Of a stretch of DNA of 53,288 nucleotides, positions 24,047 to 33,076 are shown piece after piece (the stretch's first letter is position 1; each line of letters opens with the position of its first letter). Both the position numbers and the translations under genes were made by a program. The DNA is from Candidatus Borkfalkia faecavium (lineage in GTDB: Bacteria; Bacillota; Clostridia; Christensenellales; Borkfalkiaceae). The DNA lies in assembly GCA_019114755.1 (NCBI GenBank), contig DXEW01000031.1:1-53288 (forward strand), read 5' to 3'. The notes under the pieces were generated by a model. The model searched no databases, was not told where the DNA came from, and saw only the letters and a list, made by a program, of their open reading frames with translations.

Positions 24047-25483
24047 TTATTTGCCTTCTGCGGGCGGCGCATCCTGCGTGTCGCCCTTCGTCTGCCCCGC
24101 CTGTACGCCTGTATCCCGCTGCGCGCCCCCTTGGGGAGCGCTCCCCTTCCCCCGCGGCGGGTGCGCCTCGCGCAGGCGGGCGCGCTTCCATGCCTTGATG
24201 TCTTGCAGGCGGGCGGAAAACTTCGCCTCCGCCCCCTCCTGCGTGGGGGTGTAGTATTCCCTTCCCGATAAAGAATCGGGCAGGCACTGCATGTCGGTCA
24301 GCTTTTCGGCGGTATCGTGGGCGTATTGGTAGCCCTTGCCGTAGTCCAGCTCGCGCATGAGCTTTGTGGGCGCGTTGCGGATGACGAGGGGCACGGGCTC
24401 GGCGAGCATGGTGAGCGCGTCTTTGCGCGCCCGCCCGTAGGCCACATACAGCGCGTTCGACTTGGGCGCCAAAGACAGGTACACCACCGCCTCGGTCAGG
24501 TGCACGGTGCATTCGGGCATGCCGATCCAGTGGCAGGCCTGGTAGGCGGCGACGGCGACCTCTAAGGCGCGCGGGTCAGCAAGGCCGACGTCTTCGGCGG
24601 CAAAGCGGGTGACGCGGCGGGCGATGTACAGCGGGTCTTCGCCCGCTTCGAGCATGCGCGCCAGCCAGTACACGGCGGCGTCGGGGTCGGAATTGCGCAT
24701 CGACTTGTGCAGGGCAGAGATGAGGTTGTAGTGCTCTTCGCCCGTCTTGTCGTACAAAAGCGATTTTTTGGAAATGCACTGTTCGATGGTCTCGCGGGTG
24801 ACGAGGGTGCGCTCCCCCTGCACCTGCCCGTTGAGCACCGCCATCTCTAAGGTAGTGAGGGCGGAACGCGCGTCGCCGTTGGCAAAATTGGCGATCGCGG
24901 TGATGAGCTCGTCTTCGATGTCTACCCTGCCGCCGAAGCCTCGCTCGTCCGCCAGGGCGCGGCGGAGGAGAGCGGCGATCTCTTCCGTCTTCAGCGCCTG
25001 CAGCACGAACACCTTGCAGCGCGACAAGAGCGCCCCGTTGACCTCGAAGGAAGGGTTTTCGGTGGTGGCGCCGATGAGGATGATGCTGCCCCGCTCTACA
25101 AAGGGCAGAAAGGCGTCTTGCTGGGCCTTGTTGAAGCGATGGATCTCGTCTACAAACAGGATGGTCTTGGCGCCAAACAGGCGGCCGCGCTCGGCACGCT
25201 CCATGACGGCGCGGATCTCTTTGATGCCCGAGGTGACGGCGGAAAAGTCGATAAATTCCGCCTTGGTGCGCCCGGCAATGATGCGGGCGAGGGTGGTCTT
25301 GCCCACGCCCGGCGGGCCCCAGAAGATCATCGAGCCGATCTTGTCGCTCTCGATCAGCCGCCGCAGCACCTTGCCTTCGCCCAACAGGTGCGTCTGGCCC
25401 GCAAATTCGTCCAGCGTGCGCGGGCGCATGCGCGCGGCGAGCGGCTGGCTGTCTTCGCTTTCAAACATCGAACGCTGCTGCAT
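24047..25483 (-). CDS. rarA: Replication-associated recombination protein A (MgsA)
   Basis: AAA+ ATPase of the clamp-loader superfamily that acts at stalled replication forks with SSB and RecA. 478 residues; typical proteins have about 420-450. Walker A GPPGVGKT is at 56-63, Walker B with DEIHRFNKAQQDAFLP about 108-123, and the C-terminal tetramerisation domain includes IGMPECTVHLTEAVVYLS. The last 45 residues are a charged Gly/Ala-rich tail not usual in the family. AGGAGG precedes the ATG, and a composite repeat element ends just before this site. Confidence 0.94.
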   Translation of the reverse strand: MQQRSMFESEDSQPLAARMRPRTLDEFAGQTHLLGEGKVLRRLIESDKIGSMIFWGPPGVGKTTLARIIAGRTKAEFIDFSAVTSGIKEIRAVMERAERGRLFGAKTILFVDEIHRFNKAQQDAFLPFVERGSIILIGATTENPSFEVNGALLSRCKVFVLQALKTEEIAALLRRALADERGFGGRVDIEDELITAIANFANGDARSALTTLEMAVLNGQVQGERTLVTRETIEQCISKKSLLYDKTGEEHYNLISALHKSMRNSDPDAAVYWLARMLEAGEDPLYIARRVTRFAAEDVGLADPRALEVAVAAYQACHWIGMPECTVHLTEAVVYLSLAPKSNALYVAYGRARKDALTMLAEPVPLVIRNAPTKLMRELDYGKGYQYAHDTAEKLTDMQCLPDSLSGREYYTPTQEGAEAKFSARLQDIKAWKRARLREAHPPRGKGSAPQGGAQRDTGVQAGQTKGDTQDAPPAEGK

Positions 25484-25500
25484 AAAACCTCCTTCTATGT

Positions 25501-25716
25501 ATTCACGCGTTCCTCGGCGAGCTGACGCCTGCGGAACGCCGTGATTTGAGGAACACCCCGCTGTCCGCCCATTGGGCGGCGCAGCCGGAGTTTTCCTCTT
25601 CGCGCGGCTTTTGGGGGCACACCTTTATCAAATGCCGCGCAAATTCACCTTTCCTGCATAAGCCTTACGGCAAATTGGGTGCGCTGGCGCAAAAGCGCGG
25701 TTTTGCTTGCGCGAGG
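25501..25716 (-). repeat. Composite hairpin element, copy C1
   Basis: Reads on the minus strand: hairpin A (GCAAAACCGCGCTTTTGC), block B (CCCAATTTGCCGTAAGGC.. to AGGAAAGGTGAA), hairpin C (TTTGCGCGGC / GCCGCGCGAA around ATAAAGGTGTGCCCCC), hairpin D (ends CGGACAGCGGGG) and hairpin E (25501-25545, loop GTCAGC). It ends 18 bp before the rarA start codon, next to its ribosome binding site. Confidence 0.8.
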
Positions 25717-25728
25717 ATTATTTTCAGA

Positions 25729-25831
25729 GATCCTTCGGTGCGCGCGGCTCTGCCGCGCTTACTCAGGATGACAGAAAGGAGACGTGCGCCCCTCTTCCGT
25801 CCTGCGTACCGCAGGACACCTTCCCCCAAGG
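25729..25831 (+). repeat. GATCCTTCG repeat plus CCCTCTTCCGTC repeat
   Basis: GATCCTTCGG...CTCAGGATGACA (25729-25772) with a CGCGCGGC/GCCGCGC centre, followed by CCCTCTTCCGTC, centre CCTGCGTACCGCAGG, CACCTTCCCCCAAGGGGGAAGG (25791-25831). Confidence 0.65.
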
Positions 25832-25917
25832 GGGAAGGCAAGAACAGGCGCCCGCACCCTCTGCAAAATGTCCGCTCCTGCGCGCTCGCGCGCGGGATAG
25901 GGACTAACCCCCTATCT

Positions 25918-26147
25918 CTCCAAACACTCAAAAAAGGAAAAATCACACTTTTTCCTTTTTTCCCCTGCGAGTATACGGATGAGGGTGAATGCGGCGCGAT
26001 TTTATAAAAGGTGTGCCCCTAAATATCGCGCCGCAGAGGGGTGAAACCGCCGCCAACACGGCGCGCAAAATTGCGCGACGAGCGCATGGCAGGTTTCCCC
26101 CTTCCTCTCGACGATTTGTTTTGTCATCTCAAAACAAATCGTGAGAA
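25918..26147 (+). repeat. Composite hairpin element, copy C2
   Basis: Same order of blocks as C1 but with a different A hairpin (AAAAAGGAAAAAT / CTTTTTCCTTTTT), block B GTATACGGATGAGGGTGAA, hairpin C GCGGCGCGAT / ATCGCGCCGC around ATAAAAGGTGTGCCCC, then GAAACCG and hairpin E (26106-26145). Closest to C5. It abuts the stop of the sugar-transferase gene. The 668-bp gap 25484-26151 holds only repeats. Confidence 0.8.
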
Positions 26148-26151
26148 CTCT

Positions 26152-26985
26152 CTATCTCCTTCTAAAATTCTCCCTGTCGACGGCCTCTTGCGCTTTGCGG
26201 CGCAGGCGCTCTTTTTCTTCTTCGGCAAAGGCGGCGTATTCTGCTTCCGAGATCTTCCCTTCGCGCAGCAGATAATCGAGATAGCGCCATTGCCCGCAGA
26301 CGCCCAGGTTGTCGCCTTCGCCCCGGCAATGGGCGGCGAAAGCGGAACAGAAGAACACCGCGTCGCGCAGCAGGGAGAAGTGCGCGGCGTATTCGGCGTC
26401 TTCTTCAAACATGTCGTCAAAGGTCAGCTTTTTGCCCCCGTAGCGGGCAAGCGAACTCACGAGCCCCGGCCGCACCGCAAAGCGGGCGCGCTGCTCCCCG
26501 GTGAGGGCGGCGGCGTCGGCGGGGAGCATGGGGCGGGGGCCGACGAAGCTCATCTTCCCCAAAAATACGGCGGGCAGCGCCGTATACCAGCGCATGCCGC
26601 AGGCGCGGCATACCCTGCCCAGCGGCGTGGTGCGCGCGGATACGGGCAGCGGCAGGCCGCCTTCGTCGTATGCCGTGCGCTCGCAGCGCAGCAGCACGAG
26701 GCGGAAGGCCTTCCCCTTTTTGCCGTACACGTCCATCCCTTCAAACAGGGTAAAGCCCTCTTCTTTCCTGTAAATAAAGAAAGATACGAGCAGAAAGAGG
26801 GCGAAAAATGGCAAAAAAGCCGCCAGAAAGGCGACGGAAAAGAGTATATCGAGCAGGCGCTTGCCCAGCCAGCGATAGTTGAGCGCCAACAGTAGCACCA
26901 GCACGCACACGTCCGCGATCGCCCATACGGCGACGCCCGCGGGCGTGTTCCAAAACGCCACAAAGGCAGACACGAGCAGCTCCAT
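26152..26985 (-). CDS. Bacterial sugar-transferase-like protein, active-site dyad absent
   Basis: 277 residues from ATG 26985 (GGGAG ten bases before). Two or three N-terminal membrane segments precede a PglC/WcaJ-type monotopic phosphoglycosyl transferase domain. SFVGPRPML and the later VRPGL...YGGKKLTFDDMFEEDAEY match the family (usual SFVGPRP, RPGITG.....L....ER.E.D..Y). Where members have SLDELPQL with the catalytic Asp-Glu, this protein has GMRWYTAL, so both acids are missing. It may be inactive, changed in role, or a subunit. It starts 36 bp after the engB stop. Confidence 0.75.
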   Translation of the reverse strand: MELLVSAFVAFWNTPAGVAVWAIADVCVLVLLLALNYRWLGKRLLDILFSVAFLAAFLPFFALFLLVSFFIYRKEEGFTLFEGMDVYGKKGKAFRLVLLRCERTAYDEGGLPLPVSARTTPLGRVCRACGMRWYTALPAVFLGKMSFVGPRPMLPADAAALTGEQRARFAVRPGLVSSLARYGGKKLTFDDMFEEDAEYAAHFSLLRDAVFFCSAFAAHCRGEGDNLGVCGQWRYLDYLLREGKISEAEYAAFAEEEKERLRRKAQEAVDRENFRRR

Positions 26986-27020
26986 GATGATCATTCTCCC
27001 ACTAAAACCTGTCGGAAAGG

Positions 27021-27629
27021 CTATTCCTCTCCGCTTTCTTCTTCGTCTTCTGCGGCGGCGTTCTCGCACACGCGGGCGATCTCGGCAAGCACCGCATCTT
27101 TGCCGAAGCCCGTCTGATTGGAGACGGCGATGACGTTCCCCTCCCCCGTAGACAGGGCGGCGGCGAGGGCGCGCACGGCGGCCTTGACGCGCGTTTTGCC
27201 CAGCTTGTCCGCCTTGGTGGCGACGACGGTGAAGGGAATGCGCCGCGCATAGAGGAATTCGATCATCGTCTTGTCGTCGGCGGAGGGCGGATGGCGCAGG
27301 TCAACGAGGGCGAACACATGCGCGATGGCGCTCTCTTGGGCGAAGAAGTCGTCTAACAGCCGCGCCCAGCGCTGTTTTTCCGCCGCCGACACGCGCGCGA
27401 AGCCGTAGCCGGGCAGGTCGGCGAGCACGAAGCCGTCAAACTGAAAATAGTTGACGAGGCGCGTCCGCCCCGGTTCCGCCGAAGCGCGCGCCAGCTTTTT
27501 TTGGTTGGCGAGCATGTTGATGAACGAGCTTTTGCCCACGTTCGAGCGGCCGCTGACGGCGATGACGGGCTGCTCCGTCTGCAAAAAGCCCTTTTTATCC
27601 GCCGCCGAAGTCAAAAATCTGGCTTGCAT
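27021..27629 (-). CDS. engB: Ribosome biogenesis GTPase YsxC/EngB
   Basis: Essential GTPase in late 50S assembly. 202 residues from ATG 27629 (CGGAGA eight bases before); the open frame extends further up but that part is repeat-derived. G1 GRSNVGKS (27-34), G3 DLPGYG (71-76) and G4 TKADK (about 137) are intact. The tail is acidic (AAAEDEEESGEE). It follows lon in transcription order, as the lon-engB pair does in Bacillus and many Clostridia. Confidence 0.94.
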   Translation of the reverse strand: MQARFLTSAADKKGFLQTEQPVIAVSGRSNVGKSSFINMLANQKKLARASAEPGRTRLVNYFQFDGFVLADLPGYGFARVSAAEKQRWARLLDDFFAQESAIAHVFALVDLRHPPSADDKTMIEFLYARRIPFTVVATKADKLGKTRVKAAVRALAAALSTGEGNVIAVSNQTGFGKDAVLAEIARVCENAAAEDEEESGEE

Positions 27630-27691
27630 GGGTTTCTCCGTTGTGTTTTTTTGAAGTCGGAAAGAGGCACAGGCCGAGCGCCCGCCTCTTT

Positions 27692-27740
27692 CAAATGTAA
27701 AATGTAGAATGGTAAATTGCGGATACAATAAAAATAATAC
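27692..27740. repeat. TGTAAAATG element, partial copy T4
   Basis: One arm AAATGTAAAATGTAGAATGG with the centre GCGGATACAATAAAAATAAT, matching the left half of T1-T3. The other arm is missing and composite element C3 begins directly after. Confidence 0.6.
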
Positions 27741-27952
27741 TCGCGCAAGCAAAATCACATTTTTGCGCCCGCGCACCCAATTTGCCGTAAGGCTCTTGCA
27801 GGAAAGGTGAATTTGCGCGGCGTTTATAAACGAGAGCCCCTAAACCGCCGCGCAAAGAGGAAAACTCCGGCTACTCCGCCCAACGGGCGGACAGCGGGGT
27901 TGTCCTCAAATCTCGACGATTTGTTTTGTCAGCTCAAAACAAATCGAGAACA
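27741..27952 (+). repeat. Composite hairpin element, copy C3
   Basis: GCGCAAGCAAAA...TTTTGCGC (A), CCCAATTTGCCGTAAGGCTC (B), TTTGCGCGGCG/CCGCCGCGCAAA around TTATAAACGAGAGCCCC (C), GGCTACTCCGCCC/GGGCGGACAGC (D), and E (27911-27949, arms CGATTTGTTTTG/CAAAACAAATCG). E ends eight bases from the lon stop codon. Confidence 0.82.
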
Positions 27953-27956
27953 ACTT

Positions 27957-30275
27957 TTAGATCCCCACGATCGCATTCTCGAACACTTCGCCCACGTCGG
28001 CGACGGGGATGAAGTGCAGCTGATCGCGCACGGCGGCGGGGATCTCTTCTTCGTCCTTCTGATTGTCTTTGGGGATGATGATGTTTTTGATGCCGATGCG
28101 GTGGGCGGCGAGCGACTTTTCTTTCAAGCCGCCGATGGGCAGCACCTTGCCGCGCAGGGTGATCTCGCCGGTCATGGCCACGTCTTTGCGGACGGGCTTA
28201 TGGGTAAAGGCGGAGAGGATGGCGGTGGCCATGGTGATGCCGGCGCTGGGGCCGTCCTTCGGGGTAGCGCCCTCGGGCACATGGATGTGGATATCCGTTT
28301 CGGCAAAGGCGTCGGGCGCGATGCCGTAGCGCTCGGCGTGGGCGCGGATATAGCTGATGGCGGCGCGGGCAGATTCCTTCATCACCTCGCCCAGCTTGCC
28401 GGTGAGCAGTATTTCGCCCTTGCCGGGCATGGCGGAGACCTCGATGGTCAGGGTGGTGCCGCCGAACGCCGTCCAGGCAAGGCCGGTGGCGGCGCCAACT
28501 TCGTTGCCTTCCAGCCCGGACTTATCCTCGCTGTAACGGCGCACGCCCAGCAGCTCTTCTACCTCCGCCGCGGTGACGACCTGCTTGGGCAGCTCCCTGT
28601 CTTCGGCATAGCGCACGGCGATCTTGCGGCAGACGGAGCCGATCTGCCGCTCTAAACTGCGCACGCCCGCCTCCATCGTGTAGCCCTCGATGATGGCGGT
28701 GACGGCGCTCGGCTCGATCTCCAAAATTTCCGGTTTGAGGCCGTTTTCGGCGATCTTTTTGGGAATGAGATAGCGGGAGGCGATCTCGCACTTTTCTTCC
28801 AGCGTATAGCCGTTGAGCTCGATGAGCTCCATGCGGTCCAGCAAGGGGGCGGGGATGGTATCGACGGTGTTCGCGGTGGTGATGAACAGCACCTTGGAAA
28901 GGTCGTACGGCACCTCTAAAAAGCGGTCGCGGAAGGAAGAATTCTGCTCGGGGTCGAGCACTTCCAACAGGGCGCTGGCGGGGTCGCCGCGCATATCGGA
29001 AGAGACTTTATCGATCTCGTCCAGCAAAAACACGGGGTTGATCGTGCCCGCCTGGCGCATGGCGTAGATGATGCGCCCGGGGATGGCGCCCACATAGGTG
29101 CGGCGATGGCCGCGGATCTCGGCTTCGTCTTTGACGCCGCCCAGGCTCATGCGCACAAAGTTCCTGCCCAGCGCCCGCGCCACAGACTTGGCGATAGACG
29201 TTTTGCCCACGCCGGGAGGGCCGACGAAGCAGAGGATGGGCGCGTTCATGCTCTTTGTCAGCTGCAATACCGCCAGGTATTCGGTGATGCGCGTTTTGAC
29301 CTTTTCCAACCCGTAATGGTCTGCATCGAGCACCTCGCGGGCGGCGGAAAGGCTTTCGGTATCCTTGCTCTCTTCCGTCCACGGCAGGTCGATCAGCCAG
29401 TCGAGATAGTTGCGGATGACGGTGTATTCGGGCGAGGACGGGGGCATCTTGTCGGTACGGGCGAGCTCTTTGAGCGCCTTTTCCTCTATTTCGGCGGGCA
29501 TGTGCCTGGCCTTGATCTTTTCGGTCAGCTCGTCGCGCTCTTCCGCGTCGTCGCCCAGCTCGGAATGGATGGCCTTAAGCTGTTCGCGCAGGAAGTATTC
29601 CTTCTGGTTTTTATCGATGTTCTTGCGCACGGTGGCGCTGATCTTTTTTTCCAGCCGCGCGATCTCCAGCTCGTCGTTCAAACAGCGCTCGAACAGCTTG
29701 AGCCGCTCGACCACGCCCGCCGTCTCCAAGATCTTCTGCTTGACCTCTTCGCGGATATGCAGAAAGGTGAGGGCGCTGCCGATGTAGGCGTCGGGATCGG
29801 AAATATTTTCCAGCGCGGCGGCGGCCTCTTTGGAAAAGCGCATGTCGGCGGCCTGGATGTCGCGCATCACGTCTTGCGCGGTGCGGAAATACGCCTCTTC
29901 CAGCACGGGGTCGCCGTGCACCGCCTTGAGCTCGTACACGTTGGCGTACAGGCAGCCGTCCTCTTCATACACCTCTTCCGCCTTGGCGCGGTACAGCCCC
30001 TGCACGGACAGGCGCAGGTTCCCCGTAGGCAGCTTGGCGATCTGCTTGATGCGCACCACCGTGCCCACGGCGCAAACGTCGGCGGGGGTGATCTCTTCTT
30101 TGGAAGCGTCTTTCTGCAGGGCGACGAACAGCGTCATTTCCCGCTCGGAGGCGCGCGAAACGGCGGTCAGGGAGATGAGCCTGCCCGCATCGAATGTATT
30201 GGCGGTATCGGGGAAGATGACCTTCCCGCGCAGCGATACCAGCGGATAATTGACCAGTTTTTTTGTTTTCGGCAT
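27957..30275 (-). CDS. lon: ATP-dependent protease Lon
   Basis: Cytosolic AAA+ protease of damaged and regulatory proteins. 772 residues from ATG 30275 (GAGGAA six bases before). The N-terminal substrate domain ([17 protein letters not shown]) precedes a coiled coil, Walker A GPPGVGKT (about 352-359) and Walker B FLLDEIDK. The C-terminal protease domain has the Ser-Lys dyad in PKDGPSAG (about Ser675) and [10 protein letters not shown] (about Lys718). Two promoter cores lie upstream. No CIRCE or CtsR site is visible, so heat control, if any, uses another route. Confidence 0.96.
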   Translation of the reverse strand: MPKTKKLVNYPLVSLRGKVIFPDTANTFDAGRLISLTAVSRASEREMTLFVALQKDASKEEITPADVCAVGTVVRIKQIAKLPTGNLRLSVQGLYRAKAEEVYEEDGCLYANVYELKAVHGDPVLEEAYFRTAQDVMRDIQAADMRFSKEAAAALENISDPDAYIGSALTFLHIREEVKQKILETAGVVERLKLFERCLNDELEIARLEKKISATVRKNIDKNQKEYFLREQLKAIHSELGDDAEERDELTEKIKARHMPAEIEEKALKELARTDKMPPSSPEYTVIRNYLDWLIDLPWTEESKDTESLSAAREVLDADHYGLEKVKTRITEYLAVLQLTKSMNAPILCFVGPPGVGKTSIAKSVARALGRNFVRMSLGGVKDEAEIRGHRRTYVGAIPGRIIYAMRQAGTINPVFLLDEIDKVSSDMRGDPASALLEVLDPEQNSSFRDRFLEVPYDLSKVLFITTANTVDTIPAPLLDRMELIELNGYTLEEKCEIASRYLIPKKIAENGLKPEILEIEPSAVTAIIEGYTMEAGVRSLERQIGSVCRKIAVRYAEDRELPKQVVTAAEVEELLGVRRYSEDKSGLEGNEVGAATGLAWTAFGGTTLTIEVSAMPGKGEILLTGKLGEVMKESARAAISYIRAHAERYGIAPDAFAETDIHIHVPEGATPKDGPSAGITMATAILSAFTHKPVRKDVAMTGEITLRGKVLPIGGLKEKSLAAHRIGIKNIIIPKDNQKDEEEIPAAVRDQLHFIPVADVGEVFENAIVGI

Positions 30276-30354
30276 AAGGTTCCTCGGTATAAGACAGACA
30301 GACGCCACTCCGCCGCGCACGGCGCGGCAAGGGCACATTCCTATCCTTGCAGAC

Positions 30355-30434
30355 AGTATAGCACAAACGCCGCAGCCAAAAACCGCGGCTCGTATTTTCC
30401 CTTACAGTATAGCACAAACGCCGCCGATTTACAA
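30355..30434 (-). promoter_or_regulatory. Tandem promoters of lon
   Basis: A 19-20 bp sequence CGGCGTTTGTGCTATACTGT occurs twice on the minus strand, with -10s at 30406-30411 and 30355-30360, each an extended -10 (TGCTATACT). The distal one has TTGTAA (30429-30434) at 17 bp. The duplication gives two start points 51 bp apart. Confidence 0.65.
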
Positions 30435-30470
30435 GCCAATTTGCAAAGATACCGGCATTACCCGGCATGC

Positions 30471-30499
30471 AAAAACGGCCCCGCGGCATTTGCCGCGGG
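30471..30499 (-). terminator. Intrinsic terminator after the 231-aa membrane protein gene
   Basis: Minus strand CCCGCGGCA / TGCCGCGGG stem (30491-30499 with 30480-30488), followed by GGCCGTTTTTGC. Confidence 0.65.
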
Positions 30500-30548
30500 A
30501 CGCGAATTCTTTTATTTCTGCTCCCCTTGCGGGGGCGGGTTGCCCTTT

Positions 30549-31244
30549 TCAATACAGCACGGCGTTCGAGTCTTGGTCGATGCTGAACAGGGGCGGCGCT
30601 TCCCCTTCCCCCTCGACGACGCTGACGTTGACCAGCTTGCCCACCGTTAAATTTTCGATACATTTATCTTCCATCCACGCCGTGCGCGAGAGCACCCGTT
30701 CGCCCCCCTTTCCGTCAATGCGGATGGTCAGTCTGACCTCGGAGCAGCCGTTTTCCTCTTCTCCCGTCAAGCACAGGTCGGTCAGCATCGCCCTATATCG
30801 AACGCCCTTAGTGCGCAGAAGGGCGCGCTGCTCGCTAGTAAACCCGCGCGGGTTGCGCAAAGACGCAAAGCGCTCAAACCGCTCTTGCAGGGCATCGTCG
30901 GCGACGGGGGCGGTGTCGACGACACCGAGCTTGCTCTCCGGGTCGTAGCGGATGGGGAAGAGAGAACCTTCCCGCAGCTTAGAAAGTTCCGTCATCGGCA
31001 CGATCTGCTTTACCTGCACGGGCTCCGTTCTCCCGTCTTCTTGGAGGGCTTCAAATCTCAAGAGAAGTTCGGGCTGTTCGTTGACGTACAGCCCCGTATT
31101 CTGCGCGCCGCGCAGGATACCGATGGTGCGCTCGGTAAAGTTCTTTTTTTTGCCCCTGTTCTTCCGGATGCTATGCAGCGAAACGGCGACTACGATCACG
31201 GCAATGGCGACGGGCAGCGCCCATGAGAGCACATCTGTCCACAT
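30549..31244 (-). CDS. Membrane-anchored hypothetical protein, 231 aa
   Basis: One N-terminal membrane segment (about 6-23, LSWALPVAIAVIVVAVSL), a basic stop-transfer patch KNRGKKKN, then a cytoplasmic beta-rich domain with two similar halves (about 38-115 and 145-230), each with a strand pattern like TGLYVNEQPELLLRFEAL. No motif is recognised. AGGAGA precedes the ATG. Its own promoter is at 31300-31328 and its terminator at 30471, so it is a single-gene unit between thiN and lon. Confidence 0.72.
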   Translation of the reverse strand: MWTDVLSWALPVAIAVIVVAVSLHSIRKNRGKKKNFTERTIGILRGAQNTGLYVNEQPELLLRFEALQEDGRTEPVQVKQIVPMTELSKLREGSLFPIRYDPESKLGVVDTAPVADDALQERFERFASLRNPRGFTSEQRALLRTKGVRYRAMLTDLCLTGEEENGCSEVRLTIRIDGKGGERVLSRTAWMEDKCIENLTVGKLVNVSVVEGEGEAPPLFSIDQDSNAVLY

Positions 31245-31299
31245 ATTCCTTTTTTCTCCTCTCTCTATGATTTAATAGAACATACCCCCGTGCATTGTT

Positions 31300-31328
31300 A
31301 TTATACCATGCAAAGGAAGGCAAGGCAA
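31300..31328 (-). promoter_or_regulatory. Promoter of the 231-aa membrane protein gene
   Basis: Minus strand TTGCCT (31323-31328), 17-bp spacer, TATAAT (31300-31305). Just upstream are two direct copies of TTGTAATAAAA (31348-31369). A hairpin CCCCGCAG/CTGCGGGG (31393-31420) lies between this promoter and thiN. Confidence 0.7.
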
Positions 31329-31537
31329 CCGCGCGGCGGGGAAAGCGTTGTAATAAAATTGTAATAAAACACACTGCAAGCGCATAGCAAGACCCCGCAG
31401 GGCAAAACGCTTCTGCGGGGCGAGACTTTTCTTTGGTCAGTGAAATTTTTCTTTTGTATAGGAAGGTCAGCCGCCCGTGCGGCAGGCGAGGCGCAGCAGC
31501 GCCCGCACCGCGAGCGGCGGCCGGATGCAGATGATGG

Positions 31538-32149
31538 CTACCACTTTGCTTCCCTCCGCACTTCAAACACGAAGAGCGTACCCGCGTCGCAGACAATAGA
31601 TGCCTCTTCCGCCTCGACGACGTTGCTGATGCCGCGGCAGCTGCCGGCGGTGAGCGTGAGGTCGGAGAGCGGGTACTTGAGCCCTTCACTCTCTATGATA
31701 TGCGCACGGCGGCCGACGGGTGCCAGCGAAACCGTTTTGCCGCGCATGCCGCGCCAGTAAATTTTGCCCTCGGCGCAGTAGACGTCGCAATGGTTGGAGC
31801 GCATCACCGTGCGCGCCCCGCGCAGAAAGCCCGCGTAGCACAGCTGCAGGTTGCCGAAGAGGTGGTCTTCTCTGCCGCCGCCCCCGCCGTAAATTTCAAT
31901 GACGTCGCAGCCGCGGGCGAGCAAAAGGTCTAAGGCGATCTCGCCGTCGGTAAAGTTTTTTTCTACGGGATACACCTGCGCGTTTTGGGGCACATAGCCG
32001 AGCGAATCGAAATCGCCCGCGCACAGGTCGATGCGCACCTTGCCCTGCGCCCAGCGCAGCGCGCCGTCGCAGCAGACGGTGAGCGCGTCTTTATCGTCGA
32101 TTTGATCCTGAAACGGTTCCCCGTTCAATAAGATGATGCCCCGCCTCAT
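31538..32149 (-). CDS. thiN: Thiamine diphosphokinase
   Basis: Adds pyrophosphate from ATP to thiamine to make ThDP, the cofactor of the IlvB enzyme in this window among others. 203 residues. The N-terminal catalytic motif AGDFDS (44-49) and KNFTDGEIAL are typical, with GGGGGREDH for nucleotide binding; a beta-rich C-terminal domain binds thiamine. Its start overlaps the rpe stop by four bases (ATGA), so they are translationally coupled. Confidence 0.92.
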   Translation of the reverse strand: MRRGIILLNGEPFQDQIDDKDALTVCCDGALRWAQGKVRIDLCAGDFDSLGYVPQNAQVYPVEKNFTDGEIALDLLLARGCDVIEIYGGGGGREDHLFGNLQLCYAGFLRGARTVMRSNHCDVYCAEGKIYWRGMRGKTVSLAPVGRRAHIIESEGLKYPLSDLTLTAGSCRGISNVVEAEEASIVCDAGTLFVFEVRREAKW

Positions 32150-32805
32150 CGGATATCCCTCAGATTTTGAATGGTCTTTGCCATATCGGGCGCGTGGAAC
32201 ACGGTGCTGCCCGCCACGATGACGTTGACGCCCGCCGCCTTGACGGAGGCGACGTTTTCTTCGGTGATGCCGCCGTCCATCTCGATATCGCGCTCTAAAC
32301 CCGTCTTTTCAAAGAAATTGCGCGCCTCTTCCGCCTTGGCGAGGGTGCGCTCGATGAGTTTTTGCCCGCCGCGGCCGGGGTACACGCTCATCACCAGCAG
32401 CATATCGAACAGTTCCGCGTATTCGGCGACGGCGGCAAAGGGGGTATCGGGGCTGATGGCGACGCCCGCACGGATGCCGTACGAGCGGATGAAGCGCAGC
32501 GTGTCTTTGAGGGCGTCGCCGCACGCCTCGGCGTGGACGGTGACGATGTCTGCCCCGGCGTTGACGATGTCGCTGACTTTATTGAGCGGGCGCACGCACA
32601 TGATGTGCACGTCCAGCGGCAGCGAGGTGTGGCGGCGCACCGCCTCGATCATGTGCATGCCGAAGGTGATGGTGGGAACGAAGGTGCCGTCCATCACGTC
32701 GCAGTGGATGAGGTCGGCGCCGCAGCGCTCCAGCCGCTCTACCTCTTCTCCCATTTTGGAAAAGTCCGCCGCCAAAATAGACGGCGCGATCTTGATCTTT
32801 TTCAT
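32146..32805 (-). CDS. rpe: Ribulose-phosphate 3-epimerase
   Basis: Pentose-phosphate enzyme interconverting ribulose-5-P and xylulose-5-P. 219 residues, the normal length of this TIM barrel. SILAADFSKM, the metal/acid motif HCDVMDG, DIHIMCVRP and the second catalytic Asp in EMDGGITEENV are all present. In other Firmicutes rsgA lies just before rpe; here it does not. Its promoter is at 32868-32896. Confidence 0.95.
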   Translation of the reverse strand: MKKIKIAPSILAADFSKMGEEVERLERCGADLIHCDVMDGTFVPTITFGMHMIEAVRRHTSLPLDVHIMCVRPLNKVSDIVNAGADIVTVHAEACGDALKDTLRFIRSYGIRAGVAISPDTPFAAVAEYAELFDMLLVMSVYPGRGGQKLIERTLAKAEEARNFFEKTGLERDIEMDGGITEENVASVKAAGVNVIVAGSTVFHAPDMAKTIQNLRDIR

Positions 32806-32867
32806 AAGCCCACCCCTTTATAAGATGAAAGGCGCCCCCGCCGGGAAGCGCCCCTGCCTGTGATATA

Positions 32868-32896
32868 ATCATACACCACAAAGCCGCATTTGTCAA
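32868..32896 (-). promoter_or_regulatory. Promoter of rpe-thiN
   Basis: Minus strand TTGACA (32891-32896), 17-bp spacer, TATGAT (32868-32873). Confidence 0.78.
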
Positions 32897-33014
32897 GCCT
32901 TGCGGGGAAAAAGTGGGAGAAGGAAAGGGCGGCGCGGCCCCGCCCCCGCGCAGCCGATCCGCCTCTTTCAAACAAACGATGAAAGGGCGCGCGGCAAAGC
33001 CGCGCGCCCCCTCC

Positions 33015-33059
33015 CTCACGGAAAATTCTTTTGTCGGCACAAAAGAATTTTCCGTGAAC
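33015..33059. repeat. Solo E-type hairpin
   Basis: CTCACG, then a perfect 15-bp stem GGAAAATTCTTTTGT / ACAAAAGAATTTTCC with loop CGGC, then GTGAAC. It lies 18 bp past the rlmN stop and has no T-run on either strand. It matches the terminal hairpin of the composite elements. Confidence 0.8.
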
Positions 33060-33076
33060 CGTGAATTGCGCGCACA

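Noticed and set aside
33015-33059. E-type hairpins as intrinsic terminators
   Set aside because: Stems are long but no T-run follows on either strand, and several copies lie upstream of genes next to ribosome binding sites.
33015-33059. E-type hairpins as integron attC sites
   Set aside because: The variable palindrome with fixed ends recalls attC, but the core GTTRRRY/RYYYAAC boxes and the asymmetric extra-helical bases are not there, and the neighbours are housekeeping genes with no integrase.
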